Below are positions 10,718-19,509 of a stretch of 64,000 nt of DNA, piece after piece. Positions within the stretch are counted from its first letter, which is position 1; the number at the start of each line of letters is the position of its first letter. Under the pieces are notes generated by a model, which saw nothing but the letters and a program-made list of their open reading frames with translations, was not told the origin of the DNA and made no database searches. The stretch is from Eukaryota sp. TZLM1-RC (taxonomy: Eukaryota; Metamonada: BaSk clade), in contig JAUPSS010000002.1 in assembly GCA_040285825.1 (NCBI GenBank), positions 3,782,001-3,846,000 of the forward strand. The letters run 5' to 3'. Made by a program: the position numbers and the translations under genes.

Positions 10718-12542
10718 CTCTGAAGGAGTATTCATCTATATGGATGATATCATCGTAGCCGCCTCAACGAAAGAAGCTTTCTTACAAAGAATAGACTACA
10801 TCCTGTCTCGTGCTCGCCGTTATCGTGTGAGAATCGGTCTTCACAAGTGTTCCTTCCAGACCGACCGACATCCTATCAAGATACGTGGAACCATCTTTGA
10901 AGATGGAAATCGCCGCATCGATCCTTCCAAGATAGAAACCGTACGTAACCTAGCCCCTCCGACTTCCGTCCCCGAACTCCGATCCTTCACTGGCTCGATC
11001 AATTTTCTCCGTGACTGGCTCCCCTCTGTGTCCAAAGAACTTGCCCCCTTAACTGCATTATTGAAGAACAAACCTAAACGCATCAAGTTAGGACCTCAAG
11101 AACTCCAATGCTTCAACAATATCAAGGAAATGGTGATTAATAGCCTTCCTCTCGCCTTACCTGACCCAGATGACACAATTCTAGTGTCCACCGATGCATC
11201 CGACAAAGCTATCGCTGGTATTGTCTGGAAAGAGTTAGAACCTTCCCCCCCAGGAACCTGCCTTTCAAAACGCAAGGTAATGCCCGTGTCATTCTACTCA
11301 CGTATTCTGACTCCTTCACAACAGCGATGGTCCACCCTTCAGAAAGAGCTTTTCGCTATTGTCATGACGCTGAACCAACCTAATCTCTCACCGTATCTTC
11401 TCACCAAGCACCTAACCATTTTCTGCAATCACAAGAACCTTGCCTATTTGTTCTCTTGCCCCGACAACAATCGAGTTGTTCTCCGATGGATCCCCGTCCT
11501 TCAGTCCTTCTCCTTCGATTGCGTTCACATTGAAGGAACTAAGAACTACTGGGATGACTACTTATCTAGGGCTAACTATGTCGAAACAGCTACAAAGAAG
11601 AAGAAAAAAGAAGAGAAGAAGACCAGAAGTGTCTTTGACAACCCTGCGCCCGCCCTGTGCTGCATGATGACTCATCGAGGATCGGCTAGATCTCCATTAT
11701 GGAATTACCTGAACCTCGACGGTCTGACGCACTCCTCTCCTCATTGGTATGACATTGACTTTGATACCGCCCGTAGAACCCATCACCCCTCTGCTCTCCG
11801 TCCCGAGCATTCCGTGACTGCTTACCTCAACTCCTGCAAACATTTCATCCAATATAATTTGAATCCCGAGCCTAACGAACTACTCTCTCCCTCTTCCGCC
11901 CGCTTCTTCGTCCTCTCAACTGATTTACCACTCCTGTTTAACAACACAATCGCTCCAAGAGACTTTGGCAAAGCTGCTTTTAATCCTCGATCTGTGTCCG
12001 TTCCTATTGACCCCGATGCTGAACCCCTTTGTCTTTATGCCAGAAACTTCAAGGTTAATGATTTGATTCAACAAGCCAACTGGAACTCTCGCATCTATTT
12101 CCAGCATCCCAAGATGCCCCAGTTAGACTACCTCCCCAAGGTTATGCCCCTGAACGCTCACCTCATTATTCTCAACTGCATTCATCCCGATGTCACTCTA
12201 GGTTCTCTAATTGACTATGCGCATATCTTCCACTTGATCCCTCTCCCCACTCACATGGCCCCTTTTAGCTGGGAAAGAAACCGCCACCTCACCCACCGAT
12301 ACCACCTTCTAATCAATCGATCATATCTGATTAAGGACCCACCACCGTTATATTTCCCCAACCTGTGGAAACGTGCCAACCAAAGTAGCCGCTGCTTTCA
12401 TGATTCAACCCCCCTTCCTTGCAACCCCAGAGAATGTTCAAACTCCCCTAAATGTGATCATTTCCCCTGGATTCCTGATACTCATACCGGTACCCCTTTT
12501 GGTGAACAGCTATATGATTTTGCTTACTCCCTACCGCTCTGA
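10686..12542 (+). CDS. Reverse transcriptase palm and RNase H of LTR element
   Basis: Continues the reverse transcriptase in the +1 frame relative to the upstream gag-protease frame. The catalytic motif IYMDDIIVAA is at residues 18-27, followed by the thumb and an RNase H domain (STDASDKAIAGIVW, KELFAIV). About residue 300 is a Lys/Glu run encoded by a purine tract (11592-11626). The remaining 300 residues form a long linker, rich in His and Pro, of unknown function. The frame ends at 12540-12542 while the integrase frame is already open, so this is probably the middle of one polyprotein. The ATG at 10686 is unlikely to be a true start. Confidence 0.88.
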   Translation: MFQNLMKGIFDSEGVFIYMDDIIVAASTKEAFLQRIDYILSRARRYRVRIGLHKCSFQTDRHPIKIRGTIFEDGNRRIDPSKIETVRNLAPPTSVPELRSFTGSINFLRDWLPSVSKELAPLTALLKNKPKRIKLGPQELQCFNNIKEMVINSLPLALPDPDDTILVSTDASDKAIAGIVWKELEPSPPGTCLSKRKVMPVSFYSRILTPSQQRWSTLQKELFAIVMTLNQPNLSPYLLTKHLTIFCNHKNLAYLFSCPDNNRVVLRWIPVLQSFSFDCVHIEGTKNYWDDYLSRANYVETATKKKKKEEKKTRSVFDNPAPALCCMMTHRGSARSPLWNYLNLDGLTHSSPHWYDIDFDTARRTHHPSALRPEHSVTAYLNSCKHFIQYNLNPEPNELLSPSSARFFVLSTDLPLLFNNTIAPRDFGKAAFNPRSVSVPIDPDAEPLCLYARNFKVNDLIQQANWNSRIYFQHPKMPQLDYLPKVMPLNAHLIILNCIHPDVTLGSLIDYAHIFHLIPLPTHMAPFSWERNRHLTHRYHLLINRSYLIKDPPPLYFPNLWKRANQSSRCFHDSTPLPCNPRECSNSPKCDHFPWIPDTHTGTPFGEQLYDFAYSLPL

Positions 12543-14737
12543 CATACTCTGACCTGAGACCTACCCCTAAACGCCCCGCCTTAACCGATCACCAACCTTT
12601 CCCTGACCCCTTTTACGCCGACTACACTTTACCCTCATCTCGAGATATCACTTCTTTCATTCCCCTTTGCCTAATCAAGCCTGAGATCCACTCCGTCTAC
12701 CATTACGACGATGACGAGGTCACTCCCTGTCCCATAGCCATTCCTTGCCTGGAGATGGTTTATAGTCATCGAATAGACCCTCGTGATAGAGGAATTCACT
12801 ACCACTATTTGCCGCTGGACTATCACTCAGTCCTTGGAACCGAAGATGAACCCCGATTCATGCTAGAAACTTCTCAGGTCTGCTCTCACTTCGAGGACAT
12901 CCGTTCCCTGCTGTTTGACAGCCCTACTCAATACCGCTCCCGTCTCGACTTCATTATTCGAGATAAAGTTCTCGAAATCATTAGTTATAGAGATGGTCGT
13001 CAGGCCTTCATAGACATCAACCGCTCTTCAGACGATCTCCCCACTTACTACCTTCCTAGTTCCCAGTTCCACTTGCCTACCCGCAGAGAGATATTTGAAC
13101 TTCACCCGGAAGTGTTCGATCATCCCCGTTTCCTCCGTTCCCAGTTCATGTCCGAAGATGATGAACGTGATCGTAAATTCAGTTCCGATTCCGCCATGAT
13201 TGAGATTTCCTCTGATTCCGACTCTCACTACGTTGCTGCCTTGGTTCATTCCCTATCTGAATCTCCTGCCAGTTCCGATTTGATCAACAATCCCCTTGTC
13301 CGAAACTCACCCGCCCGTTCATTCCTTGACAAGCTATTCAAGGAACAACAAAAGATCCCCGATAGTGACCCTCTGTTTGATGATTGTAAGATTGAACCTC
13401 AACTGGGTTTAAAACTAACCCGATCCAATAAGATCTTGGTTCCGCCTTCTCTTCGATCCGAGATCCTCCTTCTGATTCACGGATCCACCGAAGCCGGACA
13501 TCCTCCTTTCGCTCAATGTTGGAAGTCCCTCCAACAATCTGACTTCCACTGGCCCAACATGCGAAGCGACCTCCAAACCCACATCAACACTTGTATCCCT
13601 TGCCAAAAGACTGCCCCCGTTCCTAAGACACTGATTTCCTCCACTGGATCTTTGAATTCCGTTCGCCGCCCATTTGAAAGCATCCACTGCGATTCCATTG
13701 GCCCCCTGCCTGTTGACTCCTATGGTTACCGATACATTGTTCATTTTGTTGATGCATTCTCCAAGTTCAGTATCCTAGTCCCTACAAAAGACCTTAAAGC
13801 ATTAACCGTAACCAACTCCCTAATCTCCTCCGTGTACTCCGTTTTTGGTGCTCCGCGATGCATACATTCTGATAACGGTCCCGAATTCGCTAACAAGATA
13901 TTCGGCCTGCTATGCCAATTCCTGAACGTTGAACATACTCAGTCCTTGCCCCACTACCATCAATCTAATGGATTGGTAGAACGTCAACACCGAAGCTTTC
14001 TTCAAGTCATTCGACGTATGCTGCTCGACTTCTCCGATTACCATAACTGGTCTGATTACGTTCCCCTCTGCCAGATGGTACTAAACTCACAAGAAAGGAA
14101 AGCTCTGAACGCCTCCCCTTATAGTCTACTTTTCGGATCTGACACCTCTCCTCGCCTCTTGCCCAACCAGCTATTGACTTCCTTAGCCTCCCACTCCTTG
14201 CCTGCTGACAAGCCAGAATTCATCGAACATCTGCACAAGTTGACAGAGAAGCTCATTTCTTCCTGGGAAGCTGTAGGTCAATCCATTGATCAATCTACTA
14301 TCGATATACCTGAGCCCTCTTATCGTCCTCAAGTAGACGACCGAGTCTTTGTTCTGCGCGAGAAGCCAGACAAACTTCATGGTCATTATGTCGGACCCTA
14401 CACCGTTCAGAAGATTTTATCCTCCAGTTCCATTCTTGTTCTGAATCCGGTTACTCGCTCTTCCTTGAAAACTTCAGTACATCTCATTAAGCCTTGTTAC
14501 TCTTCCTTGCCGCCCGCTGTTCTAGATGCCTATGCCGCTGCAGATTCTGGAGAGGCCTTTCTAGACGCTATTCTTGACATCTCAAGTAATCTAGCTACTG
14601 TTTTGTGGTCTGATGGGACTACCACCAAACAACCTGTCTCATCCATAAAGAATACTTCCGCCTATTCCCGGTATATGAAACTATCCGATCCTCCTGCTAA
14701 GAAACAACGGAAAAGAAAGAAGAAGAGGCAGTGTTAG
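12543..14737 (+). CDS. Integrase of LTR element
   Basis: The frame is open from at least 12530; the first Met is at 12755. From 12755 the zinc-binding H...H...CxxC region (GHPP...CIPCQK) precedes the catalytic core with Asp312 (HCDSIGPLP), Asp373 (HSDNGPEF) and Glu409 (NGLVERQH), a DD-35-E spacing. C-terminal strands (VDDRVFVLREKPDKLHG) form the usual DNA-binding barrel. A final segment (ILDISSNLATVLWSDGTT) looks slightly chromodomain-like, but I would not call it. The Lys/Arg-rich tail (KKQRKRKKKRQC) is encoded by the polypurine tract, and the TAG stop is bases 4-6 of the 3' LTR. Confidence 0.93.
14710..14731 (+). other. Polypurine tract for plus-strand priming
   Basis: A nearly pure A/G run directly before the 3' LTR, in the place where plus-strand DNA synthesis is primed. 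It also encodes the basic integrase tail. Confidence 0.75.
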
Positions 14738-14902
14738 CCAGGCTAAACTCCTCCTGCCTATTTCGGAAAGTATGACGTGATGTATCACGTCATCTTTAGT
14801 TTAAATTCGTTTTTGTTTAATATATTTTCGATTTTCTACCTCTGTTCTATAAACATCTGTTTTTATTCGTTTATGGAAAACCAACGTGCACTAAAGCCAA
14901 CA
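14732..14902 (+). repeat. 3' LTR of Ty3/gypsy-like element
   Basis: 171 bp identical to the 5' LTR. Its first six bases (TGTTAG) end the integrase frame. CTAG follows at 14903-14906. Confidence 0.93.
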
Positions 14903-15689
14903 CTAGACCCTTATCTTAATTAATGTGAGTGACATTAATTAAGGTAAACAGTGTAGACTAGGTCATCCCCAATACAGATATCAAAAACTTGTTTCAAGAT
15001 CATAAAGGTGTTATCATTTGTACTGACTTGTTGTACAAAAACATAACGATTCAGTAACTCTGAATAGATTACAACAATTGGCAGAAATTCTTGATCCGTA
15101 TCAATTAAAGATTTTGCAATTCGGTGGTGTTCCTTATTTACTGATTTGCAGGTATTTCACGGTCTGCATTACTGGTAATAGTCAAGAATCACTCAATATC
15201 ACTTGTGCAAAATTAATGGGATATGAGATTCAAACTCGTTACAAACAATGTTTCCGAAATCAAACAATATTGAACAATGGCTTTAATGTTTGCAGACACA
15301 GAATCAACAACACTCATTTTAATTCAAATACCTATGGAATGAGACGATGCCCAAACTCGACTCTAGACAACGAATGCATATAAGCAAAATGTTAACCATA
15401 ACTCTTGCATTTTCTACATTATCAACACTAGAATTGAATTCAACAAAGTACAAATAATTTGTTCATTCTTTCGGTACTCATAGCACATTGATGACGGGGA
15501 TCCTGGTTCAAACTAGCAGTTCAAAAACTGCGTTTCATTGTTGCACAAAACCAACAACAACAAAAACTGATATTGCACAAAACGTCTAAAAGAGTTGCTG
15601 AAGTATTAATTTCAATAGATTTCAATAGTGAAAGGGTATACAATGTAATGTTTATCATGTAATGTTCTTGAAATGTTGACCATTAAATT
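14903..15689. other. Intergenic; one strong hairpin, no convincing gene
   Basis: Begins with a perfect 12-bp inverted repeat (14915-14926 and 14932-14943, CTTAATTAATGT arm, 5-nt loop). A 101-codon frame at 15078-15383 shows no recognisable domain and no flanking signals, so I do not call it. Confidence 0.45.
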
Positions 15690-16105
15690 TTAGATTCGGA
15701 TGTAAATAATCCTCTTCCTGCAGGCGAAAAATATAAAATTGCTAAATAGGCGAAATTCATTTCCTCAGTTAATGAAAATTCTTATGCCCAATATAATTTA
15801 TGTCCCTTTGTTTTTTCTTTGCTTGGATCTCTAGGTAAGGCTGCTATGACTTTCCTTGAGGGGTTTTTGTAGTTGTAAAGGAAAGAACTGGAAGAATTTT
15901 CAATCGTGTTTACTGGCAAAACAGGATTGTATTTATTATTTTTAAGGGAATGGTAAAACTATTTTCTGATTCACTCTCTTCTTTTGGAAATTTTCTGAAT
16001 CTTTAGCCATTAATTGTTTTGATGTAGGGGAGGCGGTTTTGAAGATGTGGAGTTTTAATTGTGTATTTTATGTTTTCATATTTGTTGTTGAATAAAATAA
16101 AAGAT
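15690..16105 (+). mobile_element. Family-2 non-LTR retrotransposon relic, 3' end
   Basis: Degenerate coding sequence with in-frame stops, matching the C-terminal region at 45960-46436: DVNNPLPAGEKYKIAK, then YAQYNLCPFVFSLLGSLGKAA. It ends in the family tail (ATTTTATGTTTTCATA, then GTTGAATAAAAT), also found at 45900-45960 in reverse. Confidence 0.75.
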
Positions 16106-16146
16106 AAATTTAAATTTAGATTTGACAAAAAATAACTAAAAAACAA

Positions 16147-16443
16147 TGGAAAAGATTGAGACAACCGTCTCCACTGAAACACAAACGAGATTATGAGTTA
16201 AAGACCCAAGACCATTCAGGCAAGCAAAGACTCCAAGGGTCCTTATACATGGATTACTCACTTGCAAAAAGTGTGGATGTCTAAGGAATCGTAATGTCAA
16301 TGCTGTTCTTAATATGATTCATGTTCTGGATCAGTATGTTAAAGGAAACGAAAGACGTCAATTTTTGAAAAGATCAACTTATCTCATCTTCTACTCCAAT
16401 AATCTCAACGGGTTACTACTATTTGACATTTTTGTGCTATTAG
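16147..16443 (+). pseudogene. Fanzor (TnpB-like nuclease) 3' fragment
   Basis: One frame reads DPRPFRQAKTPR, then HGLLTCKKCGCLRNRNVNA and VLNMIHVLDQYVKGN. This is the second half of the zinc ribbon and the RuvC-III motif of a Fanzor; compare HGFTMCKSCESLWNRDRNA at 26140-26200 on the minus strand. The catalytic Asp of NRD is Asn here. Upstream parts are missing or broken by stops. The fragment ends about 3 bp before the start codon of the acyltransferase gene. Confidence 0.72.
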
Positions 16444-16446
16444 CGG

Positions 16447-17811
16447 ATGTCTGTTGAAACATTTGCTTCCGAATATGTAACTTCCAGCTGTCAGCCTTCG
16501 TGTCCATTTGTACTCGGGCCATTTGACAATCTTGTTGGTCCATCTATTCCTATAGAAGTGGTTTATGTTTATAAGATTGGTTTTCCAGCTACTGAACTTC
16601 GACTGGCTCTTAATCATCTACTTACATATTATCCTCAACTCACTGGACGTCTTTCTCTCAACAGCAATGATGAGGCCTACGAAATCACACACTTTGATCA
16701 AGGAATGCAGTTTGTTGAGGCTAAGTGCTCTACCCCTTTAAGCTCTTTTCTTCCAGAAACCTCGACTCCGACAGTTCTAGATTTGCCTGGCCAAGGGTGT
16801 GATCTTCTTCCTTATTTCAACAACTGTTATCCCAATGTTCTATATGAACCCATTTTTGGGATTCAACACACCACGTTTTCATGTGGATCTGTTGCTTTGG
16901 GGGTACGTCTTCACCATGCTGTTACTGATGCATATGGTCTCAATCTACTCATGACTCATCTTTCTGATCTGTTTCGTCAACATTCTCTCAGCGTACCTTC
17001 TCCTACTTTATCTTCTCCTCCCATTATACAACCATTCTTTCCATCTACTGACATTGACCCTTCGTATCAACCGGACCTCTACTCTCTTCCTGGTGAAGCA
17101 CCTCCAGCTGTCCCTGAAGTTGAGGCCCCTAACGTTCCAGACCATAAAGTTTGTGGTAAGATTATTACAGTATCAGAAGATCAAGTTTTGCAATTGAAAA
17201 AGGTTGTTCAAGGTTCAGATTCTTCTACCTCTGTCTCCTCCTTTGAAGCTCTCTCTACATTCTTCTACAAACTCATTCATCAAGCTCGACATCAGTTTTT
17301 CGGTCCTTCTCAGCTCTCTCCTCCTTCATTCCTCACTTCAGTTGACTGTCGTTCTCGTTTGAATCCCCCTTTGAGTAGTTCTTACTTCCACAATGCTGTT
17401 CTCACGGCTTGCATGGAGATGTCCACTGAAGAACTGTTAAATGAATCTATTTCCAACATTGCTGAAAAGATTCATAATGTGACAAGAGGCGATCGTCTTT
17501 TGCCTAATGAAATTGAAAAAACTCTTCAATGGATTAATCAGACTCCAAGCAAGAGATCAATCCAGTTGAATTTCAGGTTTGGTAATGGTTCCTTGCTCTC
17601 TAGTTCATGGACTAGGTTGTCTTTGTTTGACACTAATTTCACTTGTCGGCCTTTCATTGCGGGGGTACCCTTCACTAGTGGATTAACAGTTGATGGGCTC
17701 ATTTACTTTTTACCAAATATAAACAACGGCGTTGATGTGAGATTGTGTTTATTGGAACCCGTTTGGGAAGTTTTGGAAAATATGGAGGAATTTAAGAAAG
17801 TATTTGGTTAA
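16447..17811 (+). CDS. HXXXD (BAHD/trichothecene-type) acyl-CoA-dependent acyltransferase
   Basis: 454 residues, the usual length of the transferase family PF02458. The catalytic HXXXD motif is HAVTD (His157, Asp161) within VALGVRLHHAVTDAYGLN. An N-terminal block (ALNHLLTYYPQLTGRL) matches the family's LxxTLxxFPxLAGRL-like signature. The second family motif (DFGWG) is not conserved: the equivalent region reads LFDTNFTCRPF before FTSGLTVDGLIYFLP, as in some fungal-type members. It probably transfers an acyl group from acyl-CoA to an alcohol or amine in the cytosol; the substrate cannot be told. The ATG at 16447 lies just after a Fanzor relic. Confidence 0.82.
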   Translation: MSVETFASEYVTSSCQPSCPFVLGPFDNLVGPSIPIEVVYVYKIGFPATELRLALNHLLTYYPQLTGRLSLNSNDEAYEITHFDQGMQFVEAKCSTPLSSFLPETSTPTVLDLPGQGCDLLPYFNNCYPNVLYEPIFGIQHTTFSCGSVALGVRLHHAVTDAYGLNLLMTHLSDLFRQHSLSVPSPTLSSPPIIQPFFPSTDIDPSYQPDLYSLPGEAPPAVPEVEAPNVPDHKVCGKIITVSEDQVLQLKKVVQGSDSSTSVSSFEALSTFFYKLIHQARHQFFGPSQLSPPSFLTSVDCRSRLNPPLSSSYFHNAVLTACMEMSTEELLNESISNIAEKIHNVTRGDRLLPNEIEKTLQWINQTPSKRSIQLNFRFGNGSLLSSSWTRLSLFDTNFTCRPFIAGVPFTSGLTVDGLIYFLPNINNGVDVRLCLLEPVWEVLENMEEFKKVFG

Positions 17812-18284
17812 TTGTTCATATTTGATAATTATTCTAGTGATTCTTTTGTTTGAAATAATCAGTGACAATGATGATTTTTTAAATTGAAAATAAGATAAAC
17901 ATTACTTGTAGTTTTTCTTCATTCTAACAATTTATCTACCACAACTTTTCTATTGAAAGCTCATTGTAATATCCCAAAAACGTGTTGATTTCGGTTCCAA
18001 ACGTTTGCTTTTTTGATACGTTGGACACTAAAACGCTTTGAAATTGGTGTGCGCTAGTGGTCAGTTGCAATATGTTCTTGCTCCTTTCCATCTAATTCTT
18101 CTCCCAATAGTAGATATGTAATATTGAGTTGTTGATTTAAATATTGGTAATTAGTTCATATAATGTAAATATAGAGTTTACTAATTGAATTGGTTGCTGA
18201 ACTTTATAAATTATTAATTTTACTAATTAATTTTATTAATTTTACAATGTCATTTTGTACGACTCTTAATTCAACATTTGTGGC
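17812..18284. other. Intergenic, no gene seen
   Basis: AT-rich 3' flank of the acyltransferase gene. I see no coding or structural signal. Confidence 0.4.
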
Positions 18285-18430
18285 AATATATTGTCGTAAC
18301 AGAGGTGATTTAATGCTAGCAAATTCCTTGACAAATTCAGGAATTTTCAATTCATTTTCAATTTTGCAAATTCTTGGCTGATTTGGATTCTGTGAATTTT
18401 AATTTTTGTGTTTAGTTTTATGAAAGTAAT
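18285..18430 (+). mobile_element. Family-6 retrotransposon tail fragment
   Basis: Starts with CRNRGDLMLA, matching the endonuclease motif at 620-814, then jumps to the shared 3' end TTTAATTTTTGTGTTTAG. It is an internally deleted or very short 5'-truncated copy. Confidence 0.55.
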
Positions 18431-18726
18431 GAATTAAAAATAAATAAAAAAGTGGCAATATATAACAACACTAAACTAAAACAATGTTGGCATTTGTAAC
18501 TGGGTAGATCATGCGATTAAATCAAGGTTACTACAAAAGATGTTCAATAACCATACGAACGTAATGATTCAGCAGAACAAATTAACTCAAAATCAAAAAG
18601 GAACAGTGAATTTGCTATTTGACAGATGACATTGATGGAAATAAGAATTCCAGTTTTCGACGATTTACGGTATGAAGACTTTGATTCAATTGTTGGCTTC
18701 AGTGCACAATTATCCATAAACTAGAA

Positions 18727-18807
18727 TATGTATTTAAACTAATGATGACGTGATGTATCACGTCATACTTTCCAAAACGGGAAGGTTGAGTTTAGCCTTA
18801 GCTAACA
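18727..18807 (-). mobile_element. LTR fragment related to the 7571-14902 element
   Basis: In reverse orientation it starts TGTTAGC and continues with GGCTAAACTC, GGAAAGTATGACGTGAT and the ATCACGTCAT half site, then TTTAAAT, matching the first 80 bp of the LTR with several substitutions. It is an older, truncated or solo LTR; no internal sequence accompanies it. Confidence 0.78.
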
Positions 18808-19509
18808 CAATGTTATTATCTAACTGCTTTTAATTTTTAAACTTGCTTTGCACTAGAAATAATTTTCTGATTCTCCCTGTGCAAAATGAGCACCTTGATA
18901 AAATTTTTCATGTCCTTGAAAGCTCACATTCAAAAATTTTAATTGGTAATATTCTTGCTGAGTATATTGTGTTGTCAATACACTTTTAAATTTCAGTCCA
19001 CGCCTACAAGAATCATCAGTCCTTCTCAAGTACTTGTGAGCAATACCAACTCGATATAAATGGTAGTGAATCTGTGTATCAATTGGTTAAAATTTGCCAT
19101 CCAATATTAGCAAGACCCATCAAAAGCTGTCAGTTTCGAATCAAACATAATAATTGTTGATTGAAGGTTACAACATTGAAGTCCTCATCACGCTTAAGTA
19201 ATGTTCGATATATCAAAAGTTGCTGTACAAACTTTAACTGAGCAAAAACAAAAGAAAAATCGTCGGATAACGCCAAGATCCAAGGAGATTGCAGATTTAT
19301 ATTTGCTACAAACTTCCATGACTGAACAAATGTCGAATACAGATCGAATTATTAATTTGAATAAGTTGGCGGTAATTGAAGTTCATGCAAGTAGTAGAGA
19401 CAGATTGGTTAACCTACAAAGATGCATTGACCAAAGAAAATTTCGAAATCTTAAACTTCTACATTGTTGTTGACCATTAATTACATTGTTATAGGCATTA
19501 TCTGCAAGA
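18808..19509. other. Intergenic, with a 90-codon frame of unknown status
   Basis: A frame at 19201-19473 (Lys/Gln-rich N-terminus) has no recognisable domain and ends 37 bp before the next gene. It may be chance. Nothing else is visible. Confidence 0.35.

Larger units (their letters stand above)
7571..14902 (+). mobile_element. Complete Ty3/gypsy-like LTR retrotransposon
   Basis: 7,332 bp between identical 171-bp LTRs, with a CTAG target duplication. Coding order is gag (CCHC), protease, reverse transcriptase, RNase H, integrase, the Ty3/gypsy order. Coding sequence runs from inside the 5' LTR to a stop codon formed by the first bases of the 3' LTR. Two frame changes (about 10,640-10,690 and about 12,470-12,540) divide it into three frames. 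Base composition is visibly GC-richer than neighbouring host genes, which suggests recent arrival or different constraints. A purine-rich tract (14710-14731) abuts the 3' LTR; no standard tRNA primer site is evident after the 5' LTR. Confidence 0.95.

Noticed and set aside
15078-15383. 101-codon plus-strand frame after the LTR element
   Set aside because: No domain, no signal peptide, no similarity to neighbours; left as unassigned intergenic.
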